Positions 59,001 to 64,000 of a DNA stretch of 64,000 nt are shown here, one piece after another (the first letter of the stretch is position 1; every line of letters begins with the position of its first letter). The notes below the pieces were generated by a model. It was given only the letters and a program-made list of their open reading frames with translations, had not been told where the DNA came from and searched no databases. Source of the DNA: Colius striatus (lineage: Eukaryota > Chordata > Aves > Coliiformes > Coliidae); assembly GCF_028858725.1 (NCBI RefSeq), contig NC_084763.1, positions 54,630,152-54,694,151 on the forward strand. The letters are read 5' to 3'. Made by a program: the position numbers and the translations under genes.

Positions 59001-60785
59001 GAATCTGCTAGACAACGTGTGCAAAATTAGTAGCTAGCATGGTTAATCAATATTTACTGTAATATCATACTTCCATACCATGGGTGTTAAGTGTGGGAGA
59101 ATTCTCAGTGGAATCGGAGATATTTGGAAAAGATATTTGAATGGAGAGCAAAGATAAATAAACCTTGGCTACTTTTCTAGAGATCATAGGTTTGATTCTT
59201 TGTACAAAGAGAACTTTGCAGTGATGGCTTCAGAACAGAGAAGAGTTTCTGTTTAAATTCTGAAAAGAAGCATGCCAAAAATTCACAATGAGAAGGTTCA
59301 GGCGTGATTTTCAGTGCCAGGAATTTGCTGGGTTGTGTTAGGAAGATGTGCTCTGTGAGACAGAAGATTAGATGAACTGTGGCAAAGTGATAAAAAAGCA
59401 CAAGAGTTGCTGTTTTTCTAAACTTTAAGGATCACAGTACCAAAAGTAGAAATGATAAAGCAGTTTCTAACGTGGCAACAACTGACAGTCTGATATCACA
59501 GGTCAAAGTCAATTTAGTGAACGCGTCTTATTTTTACCAGCTTTGGGCAAATTATATTCATCACCTCTGCAAAATGACAATGAGCTTTGGGTATTTGGTG
59601 AAGAACAGAGGTGCATGTTACGTGTGATTTACTGCATTTGAAAAAAATTACAAAACTAACATCTGAAAGGCCCTTTAAACCTGTTTGGAGACAGATCATG
59701 TCAAGAGGTTTATAAGCTCTAAGCATCCACTGTCATCCCATCAAAATGTTTGTTGTCATTTAAATGAGAGTATATGACTAACTTCAGGTGTCAAGATTTA
59801 AATACTTTTATTTCCTTAATATTTTATTTCATGGGGGTTTTTTAATTATTTTTTTATTTTAGATTGGTGATGTTTGAAGAGTAGATGAAAGATTTCTCAT
59901 CTATTGTTTGGAGAACAGCAAGATTTTCAGGCTGGCTTCACCTACCAGCACACTGTCAAAATACCACCACATAGAATATGAGTAGGAGACCAAACACAAA
60001 GTGTTTCTAAATACTAAAGTTGGGAAAGCATGCTTCCTTTGCTTTTCCTCCAAAGCAGAACACTACATATGGTCATGAAACAATAAACAAACACACGTGA
60101 AATTTGCCTCGTGGTTTTTGAGGACTTCCTTTGCTTCTGTCCTCACTACTGCAGGAGACTCTGGTGATGCTGACTGCATGGTTTTCCTCATAACAAGCTC
60201 AGTCAGTCTTGAAATCACCTGAGTGCATTCTCAAAGAAATGAAGATGTAAAGAGTTGTCACAGAGGGGTTTGGAGGCACTGAGCATGTTTGATGTACAGT
60301 CAAATCAGACCCATGACATTCATTTTTTCTTTAGATTTTGTTTCATTTGCCCTTTATCTTCTTCAGCAACCCCCAGTACACACCAAAACAAAGCCAGCAA
60401 AACCTTCCTGCTATACACAGTGTGCAGCCAGGTTTAAAGACATATTGCAGTTGTGTTTGCTCATCAATTCATCCAAATCTTTGCATGCTTCCCAGAGCTC
60501 ACACCGCTCTGCAAAGGTGGCTGCTGCAAGAAGACTTGCTGCTTTTTCTTTGCAATCTTGTAAAGACATTAAGAATTGTGGAGCTGCTTTTTACTCACTG
60601 GAATTCTTTTGTTGTTTCTTTTCAGCTTTATGATGGGGCTGATGTACAGTCCAACCTGATAGGCACTTTCTGTGGACAGTCTCTTCCACTGGCAGGGAGC
60701 ACTACAGGGACAAGCCTTCATGTGGTGTTTTACTCTGACGGACTGAACCCTAGAAGTGGATTCCAGATGCAGTGGCATGCCAATG
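7913..60785 (+). CDS. CUBN: Cubilin, 5' part (exons 1-28, through CUB8)
   Basis: Cubilin is a very large peripheral endocytic receptor without a membrane span. It is anchored by amnionless and works with megalin at the apical surface of kidney proximal tubule, intestine and yolk sac. Known ligands in the family include intrinsic factor-B12, apoA-I/HDL, albumin and vitamin D-binding protein. Twenty-eight exons join into one open frame of 1,393 codons plus 1 nt. They encode a signal peptide (about 1-20), a furin-like site (RQER, 29-32), the N-terminal beta-helix/coiled-coil region (about 33-130), eight EGF-like modules (about 131-466) and CUB1 to CUB8 (470-1393). Human cubilin reaches the end of CUB8 at nearly the same residue number and has about 3,620 residues and 27 CUB domains, so the remainder lies to the right. 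Every CUB domain starts at a phase-1 splice junction. All introns are GT-AG except intron 23 (GC-AG). The gene looks intact so far. Confidence 0.97.
8181..8310 (+). CDS. CUBN: CUBN exon 2: amnionless-binding N-terminal region
   Basis: Encodes residues 38-81 after a 'ccacag' acceptor. The motifs GNLVF, NIEFRTG and LGKIK, then an acidic NEEDL segment, match the cubilin N-terminus closely. In the human complex this part forms the beta-helical trimer gripped by amnionless. The exon ends in phase 0 at a cag|gtgat donor. Confidence 0.96.
8675..8767 (+). CDS. CUBN: CUBN exon 3: coiled-coil segment
   Basis: Encodes residues 82-112, beginning [16 protein letters not shown] and ending LLTSK. It is the start of the trimeric coiled coil. 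An N-glycosylation sequon NAS at 101-103 sits where human cubilin, as recalled, has an NIS. It is phase 0 on both sides. Confidence 0.93.
9737..9775 (+). CDS. CUBN: CUBN exon 4: 39-nt coiled-coil micro-exon
   Basis: Only 13 codons, [13 protein letters not shown] (residues 113-125), between a 'cccttgcag' acceptor and a 'gtgagt' donor. It is phase 0-0, so skipping would keep frame. The leucine spacing continues the coiled coil and matches the segment before EGF1 in human cubilin. Confidence 0.9.
10436..10537 (+). CDS. CUBN: CUBN exon 5: EGF-like 1
   Basis: Encodes residues 126-159. It carries five of the six cysteines of the first EGF module, in the pattern C-x4-C-x5-C-x8-C-x-C; the sixth is in exon 6. 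The run [14 protein letters not shown] closely resembles human EGF1. Phase 0-0. Confidence 0.95.
11435..11538 (+). CDS. CUBN: CUBN exon 6: end of EGF1, calcium-binding EGF2
   Basis: Encodes residues 160-193 plus two bases. GPLC closes EGF1. DVNEC at 166-170 opens a calcium-binding EGF module with CVNTPGSY, the usual hydroxylation/calcium signature. The exon ends in phase 2 ('tac ag|gtaact'). Confidence 0.95.
11539..14838 (+). other. CUBN: CUBN intron 6
   Basis: A 3.3-kb intron interrupting EGF2. Several short open frames occur on both strands, but none has domain features or splice partners. I recognise no repeat in it. Confidence 0.7.
14839..14965 (+). CDS. CUBN: CUBN exon 7: end of EGF2 and EGF-like 3
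   Basis: Encodes residues 194-236. [12 protein letters not shown] ends EGF2. [18 protein letters not shown] starts a degenerate EGF-like module, corresponding to the KYDDCEGGS region of human cubilin. Phase 2 to 0. Confidence 0.95.
14966..16166 (+). other. CUBN: CUBN intron 7
   Basis: A 1.2-kb intron. Frames of about 160 codons at 15124-15615 (+) and 15292-15789 (-) overlap each other and show no recognisable protein, so they are taken as chance. A possible old interspersed repeat lies at 15609-15646. Confidence 0.65.
15609..15646 (+). repeat. Possible ancient amniote repeat fragment
   Basis: The wording 'aaagctcccattagcttta' resembles an old interspersed repeat common in reptile and bird introns, which carries an AGCTCCCATTGACTT-type core. 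The match is from memory and short. Confidence 0.25.
16167..16335 (+). CDS. CUBN: CUBN exon 8: end of EGF3, calcium-binding EGF4
   Basis: Encodes residues 237-292 plus one base. [12 protein letters not shown] completes module 3. DIDEC at 259-263 begins a calcium-binding EGF ending CGACPTG. Phase 0 to 1. The donor is cacag|gtataa. Confidence 0.95.
16515..16740. repeat. 58-bp minisatellite, about 3.9 copies, CUBN intron 8
   Basis: Copies start at 16515, 16573, 16631 and 16689, exactly 58 bp apart, each beginning ggttcatcc and running through 'cctaaactgag' and 'gtttgatgta' to a 'catggtacat' end. They differ by a few substitutions and the last copy is short. The array lies between exons 8 and 9. 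Confidence 0.95.
17230..17361 (+). CDS. CUBN: CUBN exon 9: calcium-binding EGF5
   Basis: Encodes residues 293-336 plus one base. WQGNGYSC closes EGF4. DIDEC at 303-307 opens EGF5 with NNNGGC and [10 protein letters not shown]. It is a symmetric phase 1-1 exon. Confidence 0.95.
17362..19118 (+). other. CUBN: CUBN introns 9 and 10
   Basis: Introns 17362-18487 and 18578-19118 flank exon 10. Nothing recognisable is seen apart from splice sites. A frame of about 175 codons running through exon 10's 3' side (18549-19076) is read-through of intron sequence in another frame and is not supported. Confidence 0.65.
18488..18577 (+). CDS. CUBN: CUBN exon 10: end of EGF5, start of EGF6
   Basis: Encodes residues 337-366 plus one base: YEGDGQTC, then [17 protein letters not shown]. 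It is a phase 1-1 exon of 90 nt, so it could be skipped in frame. It matches the human TDICSVSNGGCHPDASC region. Confidence 0.94.
19119..19240 (+). CDS. CUBN: CUBN exon 11: end of EGF6, start of EGF7
   Basis: Encodes residues 367-407. [18 protein letters not shown] closes EGF6 and [14 protein letters not shown] starts EGF7. The acceptor is a less usual 'ctgaag|gg'. Between the fourth and fifth cysteine-bearing segments this bird sequence appears two residues shorter than human. Phase 1 to 0. Confidence 0.92.
19562..19790 (+). mobile_element. CR1 LINE fragment, 3' end, forward
   Basis: It reads 'gaggaatttctttgctgc', 'gttgtcaggcattggaac', 'gagtcaccatccctggag' and ends near 'aaatgattctatgat', the C-terminal ORF2 and 3' UTR of a CR1 subfamily. 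It is diverged, so it is probably older than the copies at 33756 and 47386. Confidence 0.75.
19872..19925 (+). mobile_element. CR1-like 3' tail fragment
   Basis: The string 'gatgattttaagagtcttt', then 'cccaatctaagtgtttctatgattct' in two pieces, resembles the terminal 50 bp of CR1. It may be a second insertion or part of the element just upstream. Confidence 0.5.
21169..21355 (+). CDS. CUBN: CUBN exon 12: end of EGF7, calcium-binding EGF8
   Basis: Encodes residues 408-469 plus one base. [15 protein letters not shown] ends EGF7. NIDEC at 429-433 starts EGF8, which ends at C464. The second half is strikingly G+C-rich, with nearly every codon ending in G or C, unlike neighbouring exons. Phase 0 to 1. 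Confidence 0.95.
22116..22188 (-). mobile_element. CR1 LINE 3'-end fragment, reverse, CUBN intron 12
   Basis: It begins with 'atcatagaatcatagaatgg' and includes 'ggttggaagggaccttta', the reverse complement of the CR1 terminus. It is nearly identical to the first 70 bp of the element at 33756, so the same or a close subfamily. It is 5' truncated to about 73 bp. Confidence 0.9.
22975..23093 (+). CDS. CUBN: CUBN exon 13: CUB1, first part
   Basis: Encodes residues 470-509. [18 protein letters not shown] is the standard CUB opening (first cysteine C471), and VSCAWVV carries the second cysteine. The intron after it falls earlier in the domain than in most other CUBs. Phase 1 to 0. Confidence 0.94.
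24159..24393 (+). CDS. CUBN: CUBN exon 14: CUB1, remainder
   Basis: Encodes residues 510-587 plus one base. It starts [12 protein letters not shown], continues with [11 protein letters not shown] (third cysteine and calcium-site aspartates) and LGKYCG (fourth cysteine), and ends GGFTVQWES. It combines the part of the domain that is split over two exons elsewhere. Confidence 0.96.
24445..24576. repeat. Two-copy direct duplication in CUBN intron 14
   Basis: Units 24445-24513 (69 bp) and 24514-24576 (63 bp) share 'aaatgaatca', 'cttcctttgattagg', 'gatattaggagcagtggga' and a closing 'gagtg', with small deletions in the second. It looks like a fairly recent local tandem duplication, close to exon 14's donor. 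Confidence 0.9.
25486..25667 (+). CDS. CUBN: CUBN exon 15: CUB2, first part
   Basis: Encodes residues 588-648: [20 protein letters not shown], the [10 protein letters not shown] strand, and [18 protein letters not shown]. It is nearly the same as the human CUB2 motif order. Phase 1 to 0. Confidence 0.97.
25857..25915 (+). repeat. Possible ancient amniote repeat fragment
   Basis: The wording 'gatcctgctccactaaagtc' followed by 'agtggaagtctt' resembles an old interspersed repeat common in reptiles and birds. It is short and diverged and was identified from memory only. Confidence 0.3.
26429..26591 (+). CDS. CUBN: CUBN exon 16: CUB2, second part
   Basis: Encodes residues 649-702 plus one base, opening [16 protein letters not shown] and ending KGFHILYTT. 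It completes CUB2. Phase 0 to 1. Confidence 0.97.
26789..26794 (+). promoter_or_regulatory. CUBN: NAGNAG tandem splice acceptor of CUBN exon 17
   Basis: The acceptor reads TAG directly followed by CAG. Use of the first gives an added alanine codon (Ala-Asp-Pro) and use of the second gives Asp-Pro; both keep frame. Sites of this kind commonly yield two mRNA forms differing by three bases. Confidence 0.7.
26792..26982 (+). CDS. CUBN: CUBN exon 17: CUB3, first part
   Basis: Encodes residues 703-766: [11 protein letters not shown], then [14 protein letters not shown] and LNFTHMELE, ending with CSSNYIE. Asparagine 763 replaces the aspartate seen at this place in the other seven CUB domains. C760 is present. 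The acceptor is a tandem tag/cag; the start may be 26792 or 26795. Phase 1 to 0. Confidence 0.95.
26983..29739 (+). other. CUBN: CUBN intron 17
   Basis: A 2.8-kb intron inside CUB3. No repeat, RNA or further coding sequence is recognised. Frames seen here are short and overlap on both strands. Confidence 0.65.
29740..29896 (+). CDS. CUBN: CUBN exon 18: CUB3, second part
   Basis: Encodes residues 767-818 plus one base, opening [18 protein letters not shown] (C782) and ending ASFRAIYQV. This is almost the human ending of CUB3. Phase 0 to 1. Confidence 0.96.
30369..30547 (+). CDS. CUBN: CUBN exon 19: CUB4, first part
   Basis: Encodes residues 819-878: [18 protein letters not shown], then [20 protein letters not shown], ending CDSDYVE. 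Phase 1 to 0. Confidence 0.96.
30865..31027 (+). CDS. CUBN: CUBN exon 20: CUB4, second part
   Basis: Encodes residues 879-932 plus one base: [18 protein letters not shown], ending LGFRADYW. The frame happens to stay open upstream of the acceptor, but the 'ctgctcttcag' splice site and the phase-0 junction set the exon start. Phase 0 to 1. Confidence 0.95.
31259..31475 (+). CDS. CUBN: CUBN exon 21: CUB5, first part
   Basis: Encodes residues 933-1004 plus two bases: [31 protein letters not shown], then [11 protein letters not shown] and LGR. CUB5-8 is the segment shown structurally in human to bind intrinsic factor-B12. Unlike CUB2-4 the intron falls after the aspartate loop. Phase 1 to 2. Confidence 0.97.
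32465..32595 (+). CDS. CUBN: CUBN exon 22: CUB5, second part
   Basis: Encodes residues 1005-1048 plus one base: [20 protein letters not shown], ending EGFSASYI. It matches the human [16 protein letters not shown] region. Phase 2 to 1. Confidence 0.97.
33598..33645. repeat. Short imperfect tandem, 'tgagttt' motif
   Basis: 'ctgagttttctgagtttctg' followed by more ctgagttt units: about four imperfect copies of roughly 9-17 bp in a T-rich run. Confidence 0.6.
33756..34560 (-). mobile_element. CR1 LINE, 5'-truncated, reverse, CUBN intron 22
   Basis: The + strand begins with the reversed CR1 terminus ('atcatagaatcatagaatgg'). It then carries the reversed ORF2 C-terminal coding part, whose minus-strand translation includes [20 protein letters not shown] and [19 protein letters not shown] in two different frames. 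The ORF is therefore broken by at least one frameshift. About 800 bp, inactive. It lies inverted relative to the copy at 47386. Confidence 0.93.
40692..40878 (+). CDS. CUBN: CUBN exon 23: CUB6, first part
   Basis: Encodes residues 1049-1110 plus two bases: [20 protein letters not shown], then [11 protein letters not shown] and LRFTNFTLE, ending CTDDYVEI. C1103 is present, where human CUB6 as recalled has no cysteine. The exon end is fixed by the arginine codon split with exon 24; the following intron begins gcaagc, not gt. Phase 1 to 2. Confidence 0.94.
40879..40884 (+). promoter_or_regulatory. CUBN: Non-canonical GC splice donor of CUBN intron 23
   Basis: The sequence is atcag|gcaagc. Apart from the C at intron position 2 it fits the donor consensus strongly (cag before, aag after), as usual for GC-AG introns. 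No GT nearby would preserve the EIRDGGYE reading across exons 23 and 24. Confidence 0.88.
41186..41479 (+). mobile_element. CR1 LINE fragment with internal deletion, intron 23
   Basis: 'tatttgaaaagtcacgtcag', 'ggtgactggaaaaaggga' and 'ataattcgagacagc' are from the reverse-transcriptase coding region in sense orientation. Near 41403 the sequence jumps to the CR1 3' end ('ggttggactagg'-like, then 'ccaactcaaactgttcta'). Several hundred bases of the element between these parts are absent. Confidence 0.8.
42726..42886 (+). CDS. CUBN: CUBN exon 24: CUB6, second part
   Basis: Encodes residues 1111-1164 plus one base: [20 protein letters not shown], ending [13 protein letters not shown]1125 pairs formally with C1103. 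The wording RDGGYE and IISHGNKLW matches human CUB6. Phase 2 to 1. Confidence 0.97.
43386..43567 (+). CDS. CUBN: CUBN exon 25: CUB7, first part
   Basis: Encodes residues 1165-1225: [20 protein letters not shown], then [11 protein letters not shown], and [15 protein letters not shown]. It is very similar to human CUB7. Phase 1 to 0. Confidence 0.97.
44168..44324 (+). CDS. CUBN: CUBN exon 26: CUB7, second part
   Basis: Encodes residues 1226-1277 plus one base: [20 protein letters not shown], then [16 protein letters not shown], ending GGGFLANYK. The acceptor is 'ttttaag'; the donor region reads g|gtaagtaagt. Phase 0 to 1. Confidence 0.96.
44325..46864 (+). other. CUBN: CUBN intron 26
   Basis: A 2.5-kb intron between CUB7 and CUB8. 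No repeat, RNA or coding feature is recognised. Confidence 0.65.
46865..47052 (+). CDS. CUBN: CUBN exon 27: CUB8, first part
   Basis: Encodes residues 1278-1340: [20 protein letters not shown], then [19 protein letters not shown], ending CNRDFLK. It follows an acceptor with a long T run and ends in phase 0 before a 13.6-kb intron. Confidence 0.96.
47386..48051 (+). pseudogene. CR1 ORF2 C-terminal remnant (reverse transcriptase end)
   Basis: The 3' end of the CR1 ORF2 pol gene, lacking the endonuclease and the catalytic reverse-transcriptase motifs. The frame is still open for about 220 codons to its stop at 48051, with [17 protein letters not shown] wording, [12 protein letters not shown] and [19 protein letters not shown]. 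It has no start codon or promoter of its own and is not expected to be a functional gene. Confidence 0.85.
47386..48133 (+). mobile_element. CR1 LINE, 5'-truncated, forward, CUBN intron 27
   Basis: It runs from 'gcatctgggaaggaa' to the terminal 'accattctatgattctat', about 750 bp: ORF2 C-terminus followed by the 3' UTR. It corresponds to almost the whole of the reverse copy at 33756-34500 and looks similar to it, implying the same subfamily and similar age. Confidence 0.93.
54273..54297. repeat. 9-bp inverted repeat with 7-nt loop
   Basis: GGATCCTCC at 54273-54281 pairs perfectly with GGAGGATCC at 54289-54297 around the loop ctgtaaa. Confidence 0.8.
56240..56259. repeat. 20-bp perfect palindrome
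   Basis: ATATCATGAATTCATGATAT is identical to its reverse complement with no spacer. Confidence 0.9.
60626..60785 (+). CDS. CUBN: CUBN exon 28: CUB8, second part
   Basis: Encodes residues 1341-1393 plus one base: [20 protein letters not shown], then [16 protein letters not shown], ending [10 protein letters not shown]. The closing FQMQW is also found in human CUB8. The donor is caatg|gtaagt, phase 1, so the next exon should open CUB9 with a split codon before Cys-Gly-Gly. None is seen before the window ends. Confidence 0.96.
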
Positions 60786-61897
60786 GTAAGTTGGCCAGGC
60801 TTCCTCTAGGCAGGTATGTTTCCTTCTTCCCTGCATGGGTTATGAAGTCCTAGTTTACACCACTCTGTGTCAGCTAAGTAGAAACAGCCCATTACAGAGC
60901 TAAAAAGATTGCCTTTCCTCGTAATTCCTCAAATACTTTCCCAGTGGATGTTTCTGCACATGTGCACCTTCAAAAGTCATCTGGTCAGAGACTGAGGGCT
61001 GGTAGTGAAATATGCTTTCATTTGCAGGAGTAGGCACAGGGCTGAGGGACATCTGCAGAAACTCTGTATTGAACAGGGGATATATTCTGTTACAGAGGAA
61101 GTGTGGGTGACTTGGGCTTTCCAATGGAAAACACTTTAAACCCTCAGCATGACCTGTTCCTGTAGACTTGTGTTTTCTGTGCAGGTGTCTCTCTGGCTTC
61201 ATTAAGAGGTGCTTGTTTTCTTGGGTAACATGTTCACTTCCAACTGCCTCTCACCCCCCCTTCTCAGCATGAAGTAACATTGGCCAGGATGTGCTTTGAG
61301 TGTTTTTTCCCTCATTCTTGCGTGCTACAAAGACTGTCACATGCCTTATCAAATAGGCAAGCCTGCATGCCAATTATGAACTAATCTGTTAATGACTGTG
61401 CAACTGCAAATTATGTTTGTAGTTCCTTCATAAGTGAGGCCACAAATGCAACTTTTTCACTCTCCTTATTTAACAGCAAGATTGGACTGTAACAAGATTA
61501 AATCACGTCTCATTGTACATCTCATCAAAGAGGATCCAACCTTGAAAATAATTAAACCTCCACAGTTGCCCTGTCTGTCTAATCAGTTCACACCATTCAG
61601 CCCTGACAGCATTGTAAGGCGGCTGAGACAGGCTGCAGAGGCCCCACTGCGGGTTGCTGAGGTGTACAGCCTGCTATACATTATTTGAATAGGGGTTGCT
61701 CTGCATTACCACAGGCTGCTGGCACTCGCAGGCTCCCAGAGGAGCTCCCACTGTCGACTAGACAGCGGTGGTTTGCATTCAGGAGAGGTCAAGGAGCGTC
61801 TATGGGTGGAGGAAAGCCGTAGTGAGAGGAGTGAGCTGTGTGGCAGAGCCGGCAGGGGAAGTGCTGCAGCACAAAGGTGCATTCTTGTGCTTCGAGG

Positions 61898-61965
61898 TGA
61901 TGTCATTCTGAGATTGCACAAAAGAAGAAAAAGCTGAGGCTTTTATGCACAGCCAGATGACATCA
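61898..61965. promoter_or_regulatory. Paired inverted CRE-like motifs
   Basis: TGATGTCA at 61898-61905 and its exact reverse complement TGACATCA at 61958-61965 lie 52 bp apart in a CpG-enriched part of intron 28. ATF/CREB-family factors bind related 8-mers. A regulatory role is only inferred. Confidence 0.25.
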
Positions 61966-62474
61966 GCTCCATACGGTAGCCATGGTGCTGGGTTAACGTG
62001 CTTTTCTAAAGCTCTTCAGGCTTTCCAGAATCTGCCTGCGTGGTAAGAGCTCTTGTGCTTTCCAAACTCCCCTCCAAACAGTTCCCGGACTCTCCAGCCC
62101 TCTCACACCCCTCCTACTCTCCTTTTGTACACTGACACATTCACTTCTCTGTCAGACAACACTGCTCCTCTCTTAATTCCTGGGCACTAAACAGCAACCT
62201 AACACTGCACAGAACCCAGACTGCTAATGTGGGGCTGTATCTAAGCAGCAGTGCAGGATCTGTGGGTTCAGGTAGGGCTGGTTCCTAGGGAATGTCATTG
62301 CTGGCTCCCAGTGTCACAGCTGCAACTCTTGACAGACTGTAACAGGAGTGGAAGTTCCTCCAGAGCTGACCACAGCTGCCAGCTTTCTGTTCATTGTAAG
62401 CACTTCCTGCATTTCTTGGTTGGTGTCACGTACAAATATGGGTATTCCTCCTCCCCTCAGTGGCTGCGTTGTCT

Positions 62475-62500
62475 GGGCATATACCCAATAGTATATGCCC
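62475..62500. repeat. 10-bp perfect hairpin
   Basis: GGGCATATAC at 62475-62484 and GTATATGCCC at 62491-62500 pair fully around the 6-nt loop ccaata. The stem is too short for a microRNA precursor. Confidence 0.85.
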
Positions 62501-64000
62501 TAGGCTGGATAAAATTAGATACGTTCCTGTGGTCAGGGTGCTGTATTTGCTTCTCCCTTTCAAGTATATCTCAAATGCACAAAAAGTGCTCATTGGAGAA
62601 AGTCTCTTCATATAGGGGAACCCATCAGGAGATGCAGCCTTTGAGTTGGATATTTCAGAGAGAAACATTTAGGTCTCCTCTTCTCTGAGGGCAAATCCCT
62701 AAGAGAAACTTAAACTGGATCTGGTAATGTCTCACCTGATAAGAAAATAACAAGGCTATATGTTGCTGAGAGAAGAGTTTTTATTCCTGCTCAGCTGACA
62801 AATGTGTGCTCTAGAGTAAAAGCTGCTGTGAACTATTTCTCAGGCTGCCCATGTGCTCCTTGACTGGCAGCTGTGAAGCATCTATGAGATATATATCAAG
62901 GACATTCACATGCTTTGGTGACAAAAGAGAGCAGCACTTACATTTGCTGCCACATGCCTGATAGAGTCCACTTCAGCCACCCCTTTCCAGCAGCTTTGCT
63001 CACAGTTACAAGGTGGTCACAAAAAGCCAAAAGCTTACTTCATTTATAAGTGATGTGAGGAGCCCCTCCTTCCACACATGACACAAATTCAAAGTGTTTT
63101 GACTTGAAACATTTGCATCTGGTCTTTCCAGCTGAGGAGATGCTGCTTTTCAGTTGCTGAGGTACTGATCTGGCTTGCTGAAGGAAACCCAGTCTTTAGG
63201 CTTTCCCAAAGAGACAACTAGTAACTGATCTCAGGAGAATGCTGTTATTTACACTTAAAAGTGTCCTAAATAATTTCAATTTGAATGGAAAGCTGTAGTG
63301 CAAATAATTCAGCTTAGCAGTGGTTGTGGTTCTGAATTAACACTGTTCATTTAAGGGGCTTTCCTTGGTGAGGCTGGATTTAGAATGGATTTAGCTAAAT
63401 CTGTAATGTTTTCTTCTGCAGCCAAGGCTTCAAAGGGTTTATTCACCAGAGGAAAGCTTGAATCTGCAAGGTGCTCATTCCTCTTCTGCTGTTTATTAGT
63501 AAGCTTAATATAGGCAAATATATTTCGGAGCATATATTGGCCCTTTGAGAAAGAGCAAACTATTGGTAACAGTCTGGATATGGTAATTGAATGGCATGCC
63601 AATTGAATTGCTTTCCTTAAAAAAAAACAGAAAAATCAGGAGGCCAAAAGGGCAAAGGGCTCTCCATGCAAAACTACACCAGTGACAACTGTCACTATCT
63701 CAGAAGACACATGTTTCCTCGACATGTCACTTGCCTTATTAAGCCATGTGCCTGTAGGAGCTGGCTGCTTTATATATACGTCTGCATGTCATTGGAAGTT
63801 TAGTCATTTGGCTGCTTGATTGTCAGTGGAGCTTATAAATCCAATTGATTCTTCTCAGCACAGTCAAAATTTGTGCCCACTATTCTGTGACATATCAATT
63901 CTCTCTTGAAAAGAGAAGCAAAATGCACTATTGAGAGAAGAATTATATAGCCCCAAAGCATTGTATTGCTCTTTTCCTTCTCCATCATCTTCTTTCCCTA

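Larger units (their letters stand above)
48134..60625 (+). other. CUBN: CUBN intron 27, remainder (13.6-kb intron)
   Basis: The largest intron in the window, inside CUB8. Beyond the CR1 at 47386-48133 I see only A+T-rich unique-looking sequence, a 20-bp perfect palindrome (56240-56259) and a short hairpin (54273-54297). Many short open frames exist on both strands; none shows a domain or a plausible splice partner. Because exons 27 and 28 join in phase 0 to complete CUB8, no coding exon is missing here. Confidence 0.65.
60786..64000 (+). other. CUBN: CUBN intron 28 (start)
   Basis: No acceptor followed by a CUB9 opening (Cys-Gly-Gly) is found to the window end. The stretch around 61600-61990 has more CpG than its surroundings and two CRE-like 8-mers. 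A perfect 10-bp-stem hairpin lies at 62475-62500. Confidence 0.65.

Noticed and set aside
63421..63500. A 'ttctgcag' acceptor followed by an open frame as CUBN exon 29
   Set aside because: The translation lacks the expected Cys-Gly-Gly opening of CUB9 and any CUB motif.
1..64000. CRISPR arrays, tRNA or rRNA genes, retroviral LTR-pol structures
   Set aside because: None was recognised. The only arrays are the intron 8 minisatellite and small duplications, and all the mobile DNA I recognised is CR1.

Overview
The window is vertebrate, almost certainly avian, nuclear DNA. The evidence is small GT-AG exons scattered through long A+T-rich introns, and several CR1 LINE fragments whose 3' ends (a TCATAGAATCATAG-type terminal repeat and a 'ccaacc..accattctatgattct' tail) are typical of bird genomes. 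No bacterial, phage, CRISPR, tRNA or rRNA feature was seen.

One protein-coding gene dominates. It is the 5' part of CUBN (cubilin, the intrinsic factor-vitamin B12 / HDL-apoA-I / albumin receptor), on the + strand. I reconstructed 28 consecutive coding exons from 7913 to 60785 by matching translated segments to cubilin and joining splice sites with compatible phases. The joined frame is 4,180 nt (1,393 codons plus 1 nt) without a stop. In order it encodes a signal peptide, an RQER furin-like site, the amnionless-binding and trimerising N-terminal region, eight EGF-like modules (about residues 131-466) and CUB domains 1-8 (about 470-1393). CUB9-27 and the stop codon lie beyond the right edge.

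Layout: 1 to about 560 may be the 3' UTR end of an upstream same-strand gene (TRDMT1 by expected synteny; not proven). About 560-7547 is intergenic, with an inverted CR1 junction near 993. About 7548-7912 is the likely promoter and 5' UTR region of CUBN. 7913-21355 holds exons 1-12 (N-terminus and EGF modules). 22975-32595 holds exons 13-22 (CUB1-5). 32596-40691 is an 8.1-kb intron with a reverse CR1. 40692-47052 holds exons 23-27 (CUB6, CUB7 and half of CUB8). 47053-60625 is a 13.6-kb intron with a forward CR1. 60626-60785 is exon 28, and the rest is intron 28.

Nothing seen amounts to an undescribed biological system. The points most worth a second look are: a GC-AG intron after exon 23; a NAGNAG acceptor at exon 17; complete cysteine pairs in CUB3 and CUB6 where human cubilin, as I recall it, lacks them; an inverted pair of similar CR1 copies flanking exons 23-27; a 58-bp minisatellite in intron 8; and a G+C-rich patch within exon 12.
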